This document shows, piece by piece, positions 55,120 through 63,842 of a DNA stretch of 64,000 nt (position 1 is the stretch's first letter; each line of letters opens with the position of its first letter). The notes below the pieces were generated by a model that was not told where the DNA came from, ran no database searches, and saw only the letters and a program-made list of their open reading frames with translations. Position numbers and translations under genes: made by a program. The DNA is from Pseudoramibacter alactolyticus (GTDB lineage: Bacteria; Bacillota; Clostridia; Eubacteriales; Eubacteriaceae), in NCBI RefSeq assembly GCF_050908235.1, contig NZ_CP194340.1. The stretch is one strand, 5' to 3'.

Positions 55120-56337
55120 ATGAGTAAAGTAATTGAGAGAGCGTATGCCGCGGAAAAGGAAAAAGCTTTTGATTATCGCCGCGCGATGGAAGAAGCAGCT
55201 CGCTGCCTCTTGTGCGAGGATGCTCCCTGTAGCAAGGGCTGCCCGGCCGGCACGGATCCGGGGAAATTTATTCGTTCGCTGCGATTTAAGAATGTGAAGG
55301 GCGCGGCGGAAACGATTCGCGAAAACAATCCGCTGGGCGGTTCCTGCGCGATGGTTTGTCCTTACGACCGGATGTGTGAAGAAGCATGCAGCCGCTGCGG
55401 TATCGACAAGCCGATTCAAATCGGCGCCATTCAACGTTATCTGGTGGAGATGGAAGCCAGAGATGCCATGCGTTTTGTAAAAGCGGGCAAACCGACGGGC
55501 AAACGCGTGGCTTGCGTCGGAGCCGGGCCGGCATCGCTGGCCTGCGCCAGAGAGCTCGCGCGCCGCGGCGTGGCCGTCACGATTTTTGAAGCCAGGGAAA
55601 AAGCCGGCGGCGTACTCAGCTACGGCATCACGCCGACGCGCCTGCCCCAGGAAATGATTGATCACGATATTCAGTTGATTAAAGATCTGGGCGTGATCTT
55701 TGAATTTAACACGCCGGTGGATTTTGCCAAATTGGACGAGCTTCGCCAGACGTATGACGCGGTCTTTGTCGGGGTCGGTCTTTGGGCCGCGAAAAAGCCG
55801 AGCTTGCCGGGGGACGATCTTGAAGGCGTGGAAACCGCTCTCGATTTTCTGGCCAGGGCGCGCACGTGTCCGGATGCCATGGATCTGCCGGATCACGTGG
55901 TGGTCATCGGCGGGGGGAACGTCGCCATGGACTGCGCCACCACCGCCAAGCAGCTGGGCGCGGAAAAGGCGGCCATCGTCTATCGGCGCAGTGTTGCTGA
56001 AGCGCCGGCCGATATGGATGAAATTCGCTTCGTGCAGAATATGGGCGTGCCGATTCACACCGAGTTCGCGCCGGAGGCCATTCTGGGCGAGGGCGGCAAA
56101 GTGGCCGGCCTGGCCTGCAGGAGCCGCGACGGTTATTCCGAAATGAAGATCAAGGCAGATCGCATTGTTTTTGCCATCGGTCAGAAACAGACCGATGATT
56201 ATGCCCATCTCGCCGCCGCCGGCAACCTTTATATCGGAGGCGACGATGCTCACGATCAGGGGGCGACGGTGGTGGAAGCCGTTGCCGAAGGCAAAACGGC
56301 CGCAGAAGCGATGCTCAGCCGGATGGGCTTGGTGTAA
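55120..56337 (+). CDS. preT: NAD-dependent dihydropyrimidine dehydrogenase subunit PreT
   Basis: PreT is the flavin/iron-sulphur electron-entry subunit that feeds NADH electrons to PreA for reduction of uracil or thymine. The 405-residue protein has an N-terminal Cys-rich domain (EAARCLLCEDAPCSKGCPAGTDPGKFIRS and CAMVCPYDRMCEEACSRCG) for two 4Fe-4S clusters, then two Rossmann folds, FAD (VACVGAGPASLACARELA near residue 130) and NAD(P)H (VVVIGGGNVAMDCATTAKQLG near 258). The layout equals the N-terminal half of mammalian DPD and E. coli PreT. GAAGGAGAG precedes the ATG; preA follows after 15 bases. Confidence 0.93.
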   Translation: MSKVIERAYAAEKEKAFDYRRAMEEAARCLLCEDAPCSKGCPAGTDPGKFIRSLRFKNVKGAAETIRENNPLGGSCAMVCPYDRMCEEACSRCGIDKPIQIGAIQRYLVEMEARDAMRFVKAGKPTGKRVACVGAGPASLACARELARRGVAVTIFEAREKAGGVLSYGITPTRLPQEMIDHDIQLIKDLGVIFEFNTPVDFAKLDELRQTYDAVFVGVGLWAAKKPSLPGDDLEGVETALDFLARARTCPDAMDLPDHVVVIGGGNVAMDCATTAKQLGAEKAAIVYRRSVAEAPADMDEIRFVQNMGVPIHTEFAPEAILGEGGKVAGLACRSRDGYSEMKIKADRIVFAIGQKQTDDYAHLAAAGNLYIGGDDAHDQGATVVEAVAEGKTAAEAMLSRMGLV

Positions 56338-56352
56338 GAAAGGACGATTCTC

Positions 56353-57609
56353 ATGACGTTAAAAAAAGATTTATCCATTGATTTCCTCGGCGTGAAGTGT
56401 GAAAATCCCTTCTTTCTTTCCTCTTCGCCCGTCGGATCCAACTACGACATGTGCCGCAAGGCTTTGGAAGCCGGCTGGGGCGGCATCTATTACAAAACCA
56501 TTTCCGTTTATATTCCCAACGAGTGCTCGCCGCGATTCGATATCGCCAGCAAGGAAGGCACCCCGTGGACCGGTTTTAAAAACATGGAACAGACCTCGGA
56601 TAAACCCAACGAAGTCAACTTCGGCTATATTAAAAAGTTGAAGGAAGACTTTCCGAGCAAGGTGATCGTCTCCAGCATCATGGGCAGCACCGATGAAGAA
56701 TGGGCATTTTTGGCCAGAGAATCCGAAAAGGCCGGTGCGGACCTCATTGAATGCAACTTTTCCTGCCCGCAGATGACTTCTTCCACCATGGGTTCCGACG
56801 TCGGGCAGAATCCGGATTTGGTCAAACATTATTGTGAGGTGGTGTCGGCGGCGACGTGCCTGCCGGTGATTGCGAAGATGACGCCGAACATCGGCAATAT
56901 GGAGATCCCGGCCCGGGCGGCCATCGAAGGCGGCGCCAAAGGAATCGCGGCCATCAATACAGTGAAGGCCATCACCAATCTCGATATTGATAAAATGGTG
57001 GGGATGCCCATTGTCAACGGGAAGTCGGCGGTCTCCGGTTATTCCGGCGCTGCGGTGAAGCCCATCGCCCTGCGCTTTATCAGCGACCTGAAACATGATC
57101 CGGTGCTCAAGGACGTGCCGCTGACCGGTGTCGGCGGGATTGAAACCTGGCGCGACTGTCTTGAGTTTCTGATGCTCGGCGCGGAGAATCTCCAAGTGAC
57201 CACCGCCGTCATGCAGTACGGTTATCGCATCGTCGAGGATATGATCAGCGGGCTCTCCCACTTCATGGAAGACCACGGCATCGATCGGCTGCGGGATCTT
57301 GTCGGTGTGGCGCTCAAAAACATCATCAGCGCAGAAGAGCTGGATCGCTCCTACAAGGTGCTGGTGCAAATCAATGAAGACAAATGTGTGGGCTGCGGCC
57401 GGTGCTACGTCTCCTGCTACGACGGCGGGCATCAGGCGATTCAATTCGATTCACAGGCGCGTCGAGCTACCATCGACGAAGACAAATGTGTGGGCTGTCA
57501 CCTTTGCCTGAACGTCTGCCCGGTGATGGATTGCATCACACCCGGGAAGATTGTGTTCAAAGACGGGGAGGCGCCTCACGATTTATCGCTTAAAACCCAA
57601 TACTTATAA
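56353..57609 (+). CDS. preA: NAD-dependent dihydropyrimidine dehydrogenase catalytic subunit PreA
   Basis: PreA reduces uracil and thymine to the 5,6-dihydro forms with electrons from PreT, using FMN. The 418-residue protein has a TIM-barrel dihydroorotate-dehydrogenase-like domain (ECNFSCPQMTSSTMGSDVGQNPDLV near residue 135, KMTPNIGNMEIPARAAIEGG, SGYSGAAVKPIALRFI) and a C-terminal ferredoxin domain with CVGCGRCYVSC and CVGCHLCLNVCPVMDC for two 4Fe-4S clusters. The reaction can run in reverse, but the downstream hydrolases argue for the catabolic direction. Confidence 0.94.
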   Translation: MTLKKDLSIDFLGVKCENPFFLSSSPVGSNYDMCRKALEAGWGGIYYKTISVYIPNECSPRFDIASKEGTPWTGFKNMEQTSDKPNEVNFGYIKKLKEDFPSKVIVSSIMGSTDEEWAFLARESEKAGADLIECNFSCPQMTSSTMGSDVGQNPDLVKHYCEVVSAATCLPVIAKMTPNIGNMEIPARAAIEGGAKGIAAINTVKAITNLDIDKMVGMPIVNGKSAVSGYSGAAVKPIALRFISDLKHDPVLKDVPLTGVGGIETWRDCLEFLMLGAENLQVTTAVMQYGYRIVEDMISGLSHFMEDHGIDRLRDLVGVALKNIISAEELDRSYKVLVQINEDKCVGCGRCYVSCYDGGHQAIQFDSQARRATIDEDKCVGCHLCLNVCPVMDCITPGKIVFKDGEAPHDLSLKTQYL

Positions 57610-57644
57610 GCATCGGGTTTCAATAAAAAAACAGGAGGGACAGA

Positions 57645-59027
57645 ATGGAAAAATATGATTTGATCATTCAAAACGGGACGCTCGTCACGGCGACGGAGAT
57701 GTTTCACGGCGATCTTGCCGTGAAGGACGGCAAAATTGCCGCCATCGGCCAAACCCTTGCCGCAGAAGCGGCGCGCGTGGTGGATGCGAAGGGCAAATTG
57801 GTGCTGCCTGGGGCAATTGATGTGCATACCCATTTGGCGATGCCCTTCGGGGGGACGGTGTCGTCGGACTCCTATGAATCCGGGACCCGGGGCGCGGCAT
57901 GCGGCGGCGTGACCACCGTCTTCGATTATCCGGTGCAGCGTGCCGGCGGTTCTATCATGGATCTGATCAACGAAAAAAAGGCCGTGCTCGAAAAGGAAGC
58001 CTGCGTGGATTATGCCTCCCATTGCTGCATTACCAACCTCAACGACGGTGCGATTCTCGACGAAATGGCCACCGCCGTGGAAGAAGGCATCACCAGCTTC
58101 AAGTGCTTTCTTGTTTATAAAAAAGAAGGCATGATGGTGGATGACGGGATGCTGGCCACGCTGATGCTGCGAGCCAAGGAACTCGGTGCCATGATCAACG
58201 TGCACGCCGAAAATCCGGACCTCATCGATCTTTACACCGAACAGTTTTTGCGCGAAGGCAAGACCTCGGCCTGGTATCATTATATGAGCCGGCCGGAATT
58301 TGTCGAGGCGGAAGCCGACAAGCGCGCGGTGCACTGGGCCCGCCATCTTGAAGCGCCGCTTTACGTGGTGCATATGGCGGATAAGGAAGGGCTGGAGGCC
58401 TGCATCGACGCCAAGCGGGAAGGGGCCGACGTTTTTGTGGAAACCTGCCCCCAATATCTCGAATTTACCTGCGATGTTTATAAACGCGAAGACGGCCGCA
58501 ACTTCGTGTGTTCGCCGCCGATGAAAGGCCAGGAAAGTCAGGATGCGCTGTGGCAGGCGATCAAAACCAATCTGATCGATACGGTGGCCACCGATCATTG
58601 TCCTTTCCAGAGCACGGAGAAAGACTGGGGCAAGGACGATTTTACCAAAATCCCCAACGGCTGTGCCGGGGTGGAAAATCTTTATCCCTACATGCTGGAT
58701 GCGGCCAACACCGGCAAGATCACCTTCCCCCAAGCCGTGGCGCTTTGTGCGACCAATCCGGCGAAGATCTTCGGCTGTGCCGACAAGGGCTCCCTTGTCG
58801 TCGGCAAGGACGCCGATGTGGTGATCTATGATCCGGAAAAAGATTTTACCGTCACGATCGACAAAATGCACACGCTGTGCGATCACACGATCTGGGAAGG
58901 CAAATCCTTCCACGGCTATCCGGTTCAGACCTACCTGCGGGGCCAGTTGATTTACGACGACGGCGACTTTGTCGGGAAGCCGGGAATGGGGCGCTTTGTC
59001 AAACGCGTGCCGAGAAACAACGCCTAA
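57645..59027 (+). CDS. hydA: Dihydropyrimidinase
   Basis: This 460-residue cyclic amidohydrolase opens dihydrouracil to N-carbamoyl-beta-alanine. Metal ligands H61 and H63 lie in DVHTHLAMPFGG, the carboxylated bridging Lys is K153 in SFKCFLVYK, and further ligands appear in VHAENPDL, VVHMADK and VATDHCPF. Length and motifs match dihydropyrimidinase/D-hydantoinase; allantoinase is less likely since the neighbours are preT, preA and a carbamoyl amidase. ACAGGAGGG lies before the ATG. Confidence 0.93.
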   Translation: MEKYDLIIQNGTLVTATEMFHGDLAVKDGKIAAIGQTLAAEAARVVDAKGKLVLPGAIDVHTHLAMPFGGTVSSDSYESGTRGAACGGVTTVFDYPVQRAGGSIMDLINEKKAVLEKEACVDYASHCCITNLNDGAILDEMATAVEEGITSFKCFLVYKKEGMMVDDGMLATLMLRAKELGAMINVHAENPDLIDLYTEQFLREGKTSAWYHYMSRPEFVEAEADKRAVHWARHLEAPLYVVHMADKEGLEACIDAKREGADVFVETCPQYLEFTCDVYKREDGRNFVCSPPMKGQESQDALWQAIKTNLIDTVATDHCPFQSTEKDWGKDDFTKIPNGCAGVENLYPYMLDAANTGKITFPQAVALCATNPAKIFGCADKGSLVVGKDADVVIYDPEKDFTVTIDKMHTLCDHTIWEGKSFHGYPVQTYLRGQLIYDDGDFVGKPGMGRFVKRVPRNNA

Positions 59028-59064
59028 ATCGCCGACCGGATTCGGGGAGGCACTGCTCAGCTGC

Positions 59065-59787
59065 GTGGCAGATATCGGCATGGAAATGATGATCTGCGGT
59101 GCAGAGATCGGACGGGTGGAGGATGCCGTCGGACGGATCTGCCGGGCTTACGGCGCGGAAGATGTCCACGTGTTTTCGATTACCTACAGCATCCTCGTGA
59201 CGCTGCAGCTTCCCGGAGAGCCCATGTTCACCCAGAGCCGCCGCGTCGACCGCTTTGCTTATGATCTTCACCGGCTCAATCGGCTCAATGCTTTGTCGCG
59301 AAGCCTTTGTGAAAAGACGCCCCCATTGGACGCGGCCCAAAAGGCGTTGGAGACGATTCGGGCATCCGGAGGGCCGGGGCCGGGGCGCATCCTGGCAGCC
59401 TACGCGATGATTTCGGCGGCCTTTGCCATTTTCTTCGGCGGAAGCCCTCTGGACGCGGCGGCGGCCGGGCTCATCGGCCTGGCGCTGTTCGGCATTGAAA
59501 AACCCTTTGCCGGCATCGCCATCAGTCCGTTTTTCAGGCCGTGTGTCGGGGCTTTTTGTGCCGGCGTGCTTGCGGGGCTTGCTGCGAAGGGACTGCCCGT
59601 GTGCCAGATGGATAAGATCAGCATTGGCAATATCATGGTGCTCATTCCCGGGCTGATGATTACCAATTCCTTCCGGGAGATGTTTTCCAACAATTTGCTT
59701 TCGGGATCCGTGCGATTTTTGGAATCGGTGCTCATTGCCCTGGCCATTGCCGTGGGGATGGCGCTGGCTTGGGCATTGGTATTTTAA
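59065..59787 (+). CDS. ThrE-type exporter, N-terminal-half subunit (DUF1212)
   Basis: A membrane protein matching the first half of the threonine/serine exporter ThrE. The cytoplasmic start (GMEMMICGAEIGRVEDAVGRICRAYG) is the family hallmark. About five transmembrane helices follow, with the KISIGNIMVLIPGLMITNSFREMFSNN signature before the last pair. The start is doubtful: GGGGAGG at 59044-59050 is followed by GTG 59065 at a long gap, and the family usually has about 10 more residues, so a coupled TTG upstream (58969, inside hydA) cannot be excluded. Its partner half follows 12 bases later. Substrate may be beta-alanine, by context. Confidence 0.8.
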   Translation: MADIGMEMMICGAEIGRVEDAVGRICRAYGAEDVHVFSITYSILVTLQLPGEPMFTQSRRVDRFAYDLHRLNRLNALSRSLCEKTPPLDAAQKALETIRASGGPGPGRILAAYAMISAAFAIFFGGSPLDAAAAGLIGLALFGIEKPFAGIAISPFFRPCVGAFCAGVLAGLAAKGLPVCQMDKISIGNIMVLIPGLMITNSFREMFSNNLLSGSVRFLESVLIALAIAVGMALAWALVF

Positions 59788-59799
59788 CAGGAGGCGAAG

Positions 59800-60258
59800 A
59801 TGGCGGCAGGCATTCAAATCGGCGCCGCATTTTTCGGATCGCTGGGCTTTGCCTTGCTCTTTAATCTCGAGCGGCGTCATTTATTTTGGGCGGCCCTTGG
59901 AGGAGCGGTCGCCTGGGCGGTTTATCTGCAGATTGGGTATGCGGTGCCGCGAATTGGAATCCAGTCCTTTGGGGCGGCCCTGTTTTTGGGGCTTTATTCG
60001 GAAATTTTGGCGCGGATGGCGGCGGCTCCGGCGACGACTTTTCTCGTGGTGGGCTTCATCCCGCTGATCCCCGGATTTTCGCTTTATCATACCACCGTTA
60101 GCCTGGTGGCGGGGCAGTTTTCCCGGGCCGGACGCTTTGGCGTCGAGACCGTCACTATCGCCGGGGCGTTGGCCGCGGGCATTGTGGTTTCGATGATTTT
60201 GTGCCAGATGATCTTGCAAAGTGCTCGCCTGATCGGAAAACGCGCCAAAAACAAGTGA
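59800..60258 (+). CDS. ThrE-type exporter, C-terminal-half subunit (DUF3815)
   Basis: A 152-residue membrane protein corresponding to the second half of ThrE. It has about four helices (GAAFFGSLGFALLFNL, AALGGAVAWAVYLQIGYAV, TFLVVGFIPLIPGFSLYHT, ALAAGIVVSMILCQMIL) and the GFIPLIPG motif that mirrors VLIPGLMI in the partner. ACAGGAGGCG lies before the ATG. Two-gene ThrE systems are common in Firmicutes and are thought to work as a pair. The place between dihydropyrimidinase and carbamoyl amidase suggests transport of an amino acid made by this pathway. Confidence 0.84.
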   Translation: MAAGIQIGAAFFGSLGFALLFNLERRHLFWAALGGAVAWAVYLQIGYAVPRIGIQSFGAALFLGLYSEILARMAAAPATTFLVVGFIPLIPGFSLYHTTVSLVAGQFSRAGRFGVETVTIAGALAAGIVVSMILCQMILQSARLIGKRAKNK

Positions 60259-60354
60259 GAAAGAATTAAAGGTTCAAAAAAGATTTGCGAGTTTCTGCAA
60301 TTCAATCAACTGAGAAACAGATTTAAAATTAAAAAATTTGGAGGAGGACCAATC

Positions 60355-61614
60355 ATGTATCAATGCAGTGAAGAAAGAATGGGCGATAAAATTAAAACCA
60401 TGAGCCGGTTTGGCGATGCCGGTCACGGCGGGATCACCCGTTATTCCCTTTCGCCGGAAGCGCTTCAGGCGCGGGGGGAATTTGTTCGTCGGATGGAGGC
60501 CATCGGTGCCAGGATCAAAACGGACGATATGGCCAACCTGTATGCCACGCTGCCGGGAAGCGATCCGAGTCTGCCGGGCATCGTGATGGCATCTCACTGC
60601 GATTCTGTTAAGAACGGCGGCAACTACGACGGCATTCTCGGGGTCATGGGCGCGATGGAGGTGCTCGAAACCGTCGCAGCAGAAAAGATTCCTCACAAGC
60701 GCAATCTCACTGCGATGATCTGGACCAATGAGGAAGGATCGCTTTATCCGCCGGCCATGATGTCTTCCGGGGTCGTTTGTTACGATTATCTGCCGGAGGA
60801 TATCCGTGTGAATTTCAAGCACGAAGACATGCTCGCGTCAAAGTCGGTGCTCGATCCGACCAAAACCTTCGGAGAAGCGCTGGAAGCCAGCGGCTACAAG
60901 GGCGATGCGGCCAACCGTCTGAACCCGAAGGATTACAAGGCGATGTTCGAGCTGCACATTGAGCAGGGGCCGATTCTCGAAGCGGCCGGCAACGACATCG
61001 GCGTCGTCACCTGCGTGCTCGGCATGGTGAACTACCACATCAAGCTCACCGGTCAGTCCGACCATGCCGGCACCACCCCGATGAAATACCGCAGGGATGC
61101 CCTTTATGCGGCGGCCAAAGCGCTGGATTATCTCCACGAAGAGCTGGACAAGCTCGATCCGGAACTGGTTTACACCACCGGTGAAATCCTCTGTCATCCC
61201 AATGTGCACACGGTCATCCCAGATTACGTCGATTTTTCGCTCGATGCCCGTCACGAAGATCCAAAGGTGATCGAACAGGTGGTTAAAGTCATTGAAGACA
61301 TGCCCAAAGAGCTGGCAAAATGCAAAACCGATTATGAAATTGCCTGGACCCGCGACACCGTTTATTACGATAAGGAGCTCGTGGGCTATGTGCAGGATGC
61401 CGTGGATGAGCTGGGCTATTCCAACCAGCGCATCAATTCCGGCGCCGGTCACGATGCGCAGTTTGCATCCTATATGATGCCGACGACGATGATTTTCGTG
61501 CCGTCCAAAGACGGGCATTCCCATTGCGAAGAAGAATTCACCACGGTGGAACAATGCACCAAGGGCGCCAGCGTGCTGCTCGGCGCGGTGCTCAAGTGTG
61601 ACGCGGCAGAATAA
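60355..61614 (+). CDS. N-carbamoyl-beta-alanine amidase (M20 hydantoinase/carbamoylase family)
   Basis: A 419-residue Zn/Co-dependent amidase likely to split N-carbamoyl-beta-alanine to beta-alanine, CO2 and ammonia. Metal-site motifs are MASHCDSVKNGGNYDGILG near residue 78, WTNEEGSLYPP near 122, FELHIEQGPILE near 198 and SGAGHDAQ near 360; the lid domain has LTGQSDHAGTTPMKYRRDA. Related enzymes act on allantoate or N-carbamoyl-L-amino acids; context favours beta-ureidopropionase. GGAGGAGG precedes the ATG. Confidence 0.88.
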   Translation: MYQCSEERMGDKIKTMSRFGDAGHGGITRYSLSPEALQARGEFVRRMEAIGARIKTDDMANLYATLPGSDPSLPGIVMASHCDSVKNGGNYDGILGVMGAMEVLETVAAEKIPHKRNLTAMIWTNEEGSLYPPAMMSSGVVCYDYLPEDIRVNFKHEDMLASKSVLDPTKTFGEALEASGYKGDAANRLNPKDYKAMFELHIEQGPILEAAGNDIGVVTCVLGMVNYHIKLTGQSDHAGTTPMKYRRDALYAAAKALDYLHEELDKLDPELVYTTGEILCHPNVHTVIPDYVDFSLDARHEDPKVIEQVVKVIEDMPKELAKCKTDYEIAWTRDTVYYDKELVGYVQDAVDELGYSNQRINSGAGHDAQFASYMMPTTMIFVPSKDGHSHCEEEFTTVEQCTKGASVLLGAVLKCDAAE

Positions 61615-61658
61615 GCCCGGGAGAGTGGCTTTCAAGAACACAGAGAAAGGGGACTGCG

Positions 61659-62843
61659 ATGTCTCAAAAAGCATTATCCGATCTGAAAGTGATCGACCTG
61701 ACAACGGCGTTAAGCGGTCCGTTTTGCACCATGTTCTTCGCGGATTACGGCGCGGAAGTCATCAAGGTGGAGCCGATCCACGGCGATCAGTGCCGCACCT
61801 GGGGCCCCATTGACGAGGCCAGCGGCGAAAGCGGCTTCTTTTGCAGCATTAATCGAAATAAGAAGGGGGTCACCCTCAATCTCAAATCGGAGAAGGGCCG
61901 CGAAATGCTTTATGATTTGGCGAAGGATGCAGACTTCTTCTGCGAAAACTTTAAAGGCGGCGTCACCAAGCGGCTTCAGATCGATTACGAAACCATCCGA
62001 AAAATCAATCCGCGCATCATTTATGTTTCGGGATCCGGCTTCGGTCAGACCAGCCCCATTGGTCACCGTCCGTGTTATGACACCGTGGCTCAGGCCATGG
62101 GCGGCCTGCTGAATCTGACGGGCTTCAAAGACGGCGAGCCGGTCAAAGCCGGCCCGTCTATCGCCGATCACGTTTCGGGCATTTATCAGGCGGTGGGCGC
62201 GCTCATCGCGCTGCATCACAGAGAGCGGACCGGCGAAGGACAGCTGGTGGACGTGGCCATGATGGACACGATCTTCAGCATGCTGGAAAACGCCATTCCG
62301 AATTATACCATGGACGGTGTCATCCCGACGCGCAACGGCAACGAGGATGCCTCCATTGCGCCCTTCGATGTCTTTGCCTGCAAGGACGGCTATGTGACCA
62401 TCGGTGTCGGCAACGACCCGATGTGGGCCAGACTCTGCAGGGTGCTGGGCCGGGAGGATCTTGTCGAGGATCCGCGCTATCTGACAAACATCGACCGGAT
62501 GGCCAATTATCATCCGGGACTGCACGCACTGATTAACGATTGGACGGCACGGTATACCAAGCAGGAAATCGAGGCGATCATGGACGAAGCCAATATTCCC
62601 TGCGGGCCGGTGCTCAACGTGAAGGAGGCCATCGAGCATCCCCACACCAAGGCCCGGGAAATGATGGTGCACGCCCACCATCCAACGGCCGGTGACCTCT
62701 ATTTTCAAGGGGTCGTGGCCAAGCTGTCTGAGACCCCCGGCCGGGTCGTGGCGCCTTCGCCGACATTGGGCCAGCACAATCAGGAGGTGTTTTGGCTGTC
62801 GGAGGAGGAAGCGGCCAGGCTGCACGAAGAAGGTGTGATCTGA
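61659..62843 (+). CDS. CaiB/BaiF family class III CoA-transferase
   Basis: A 394-residue class III CoA-transferase. It shows LKVIDLTTALSGPFCTMFFADYGAEVIKVEP at the N-terminus, the LNLKSEKGREM segment, and the catalytic Asp in AMMDTIFSML (about residue 203). These enzymes move CoA between acyl-CoA and a free acid through an aspartyl anhydride. Because two beta-alanyl-CoA ammonia-lyase-like genes follow, beta-alanine is the likely acceptor, as in beta-alanine-fermenting Clostridium propionicum. The donor (acetyl-, propionyl- or other CoA) is not known. GAAAGGGGA precedes the ATG. Confidence 0.86.
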   Translation: MSQKALSDLKVIDLTTALSGPFCTMFFADYGAEVIKVEPIHGDQCRTWGPIDEASGESGFFCSINRNKKGVTLNLKSEKGREMLYDLAKDADFFCENFKGGVTKRLQIDYETIRKINPRIIYVSGSGFGQTSPIGHRPCYDTVAQAMGGLLNLTGFKDGEPVKAGPSIADHVSGIYQAVGALIALHHRERTGEGQLVDVAMMDTIFSMLENAIPNYTMDGVIPTRNGNEDASIAPFDVFACKDGYVTIGVGNDPMWARLCRVLGREDLVEDPRYLTNIDRMANYHPGLHALINDWTARYTKQEIEAIMDEANIPCGPVLNVKEAIEHPHTKAREMMVHAHHPTAGDLYFQGVVAKLSETPGRVVAPSPTLGQHNQEVFWLSEEEAARLHEEGVI

Positions 62844-62886
62844 GCGGCAGCAAACGCATTGAAAAAGAGAAAGTATCGAGGAAAAA

Positions 62887-63363
62887 ATGGCCAGAAAAGT
62901 ATCTTATTTGAGCTATAATATGACGACAGCCGACGCGGCGAGTCCCGATGGACTGGTGCCCTTCGGCAGACAGTTTGATTTCATCGGCGACGTTGAAACT
63001 GAGCAGATGATCTTGAACGATGGGGACGAATCCCTGTGCCTGGGCTATCACGACGTGGTGATCCACAACGATGTGTATGTTGGGGATATGATGGAATACA
63101 AGGCGACGATGATCCATGTGAGCAATACCTCCCGGGATTGTCGCATCGAAGTGTATAAGCTTGCGACAACGGCGGAACGCGCCGGCAAAGCGGGCGCGCG
63201 CCCCGGCGATATGGTCTGGTTTGACGAGCCGCTGCTGTGCACCGAGGGCAATGTGCGCCTGGTGGTCAAAAAGCATTTGCAGCGCGGCGAGCAGCCCGAC
63301 GGTACCGTTGTGGATCCCTGGCGGGAACTGGACGATTTTCCGGAATCGGAATTGACAATTTAA
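62887..63363 (+). CDS. Hotdog-fold beta-alanyl-CoA ammonia-lyase family protein, copy A
   Basis: A 158-residue hotdog protein. The segment GDVETEQMILNDGDESLCLGYHDV and DVYVGDMMEYKA resemble, by my recollection, the C. propionicum beta-alanyl-CoA:ammonia lyase (GDVGTEL..., GD.SLFLGYKDIEF, PVYVGDFMEY) and 3-aminobutyryl-CoA lyase Kal. The helix acid in GDVETE is kept, but the conserved LVNGAR loop is LVPFGR here. The partner copy B shows the opposite pattern. The C-terminus has an extra acidic stretch of about 30 residues. Expected reaction: beta-alanyl-CoA to acryloyl-CoA plus NH3. Confidence 0.75.
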   Translation: MARKVSYLSYNMTTADAASPDGLVPFGRQFDFIGDVETEQMILNDGDESLCLGYHDVVIHNDVYVGDMMEYKATMIHVSNTSRDCRIEVYKLATTAERAGKAGARPGDMVWFDEPLLCTEGNVRLVVKKHLQRGEQPDGTVVDPWRELDDFPESELTI

Positions 63364-63380
63364 GCGGGGAGGAGACAAAC

Positions 63381-63749
63381 ATGGAAACCGTAACAATGCG
63401 CTATCGCATGTCCGACCGCGATGTGTTTTATGGCGGCGGCGTGGTCAACGGCGCGCGCTGCATCACTCTGATGGGCGACGCGGCAAACCGTCTGATGGCC
63501 AAGATCTTCGGCAATACCGGCCATTGTGTGGCAGTCAAAAAGATCCGCCTTTACGTGCCGATGTTCGCCGGTGATTATATCGAATTGGTGGCGGGCTTAA
63601 AAAAGCAGGCCGGCAAAAAGAGCCTGATCGAAGTGCGGGCGTTTAAAATTATCGAAGTGCCTGAAGATCCGCCGTATCCCAGCTCCATCGACGTGCTGCC
63701 GGATCCGCCGCTGTGCACCGTGGCCCGATTTGTGTACGAAACGCTTTGA
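63381..63749 (+). CDS. Hotdog-fold beta-alanyl-CoA ammonia-lyase family protein, copy B
   Basis: A 122-residue hotdog protein beginning METVTMRYRMSDRDVFYGGG. It keeps the LVNGAR-type loop (VVNGARCITLMGDAANRLM) and a PMFAGDYIEL strand, but the helix acid of GDVxTE is replaced (GDAANR). It is thus complementary to copy A, encoded 17 bases upstream, and the two may form a heteromeric lyase. GGGGAGGAG lies before the ATG at 63381; the upstream frame extension overlaps copy A and is not credible. Substrate from context is beta-alanyl-CoA. Confidence 0.75.
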   Translation: METVTMRYRMSDRDVFYGGGVVNGARCITLMGDAANRLMAKIFGNTGHCVAVKKIRLYVPMFAGDYIELVAGLKKQAGKKSLIEVRAFKIIEVPEDPPYPSSIDVLPDPPLCTVARFVYETL

Positions 63750-63777
63750 AAAAGTCAAATACCCTTCATGAAAATAA

Positions 63778-63815
63778 CCCCGAGAGCCGGCTGGCTTTCG
63801 GGGCTTTGTGCTTTT
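63778..63815. terminator. Terminator of the pyrimidine cluster
   Basis: CCCCGA-GAGCC pairs with GGCTT-TCGGGG around a GC-rich loop, then T-rich sequence. It lies between the last cluster gene and the converging luxS. Confidence 0.8.
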
Positions 63816-63842
63816 TGAAGCGAAAACGGGGGATGGCGGCGT

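Noticed and set aside
56740..56830. PreA appearing to lack the active-site Cys of mammalian dihydropyrimidine dehydrogenase
   Set aside because: The local sequence (MGSDVGQNPDLV) agrees with what I recall of E. coli PreA, so it is normal for the bacterial form.
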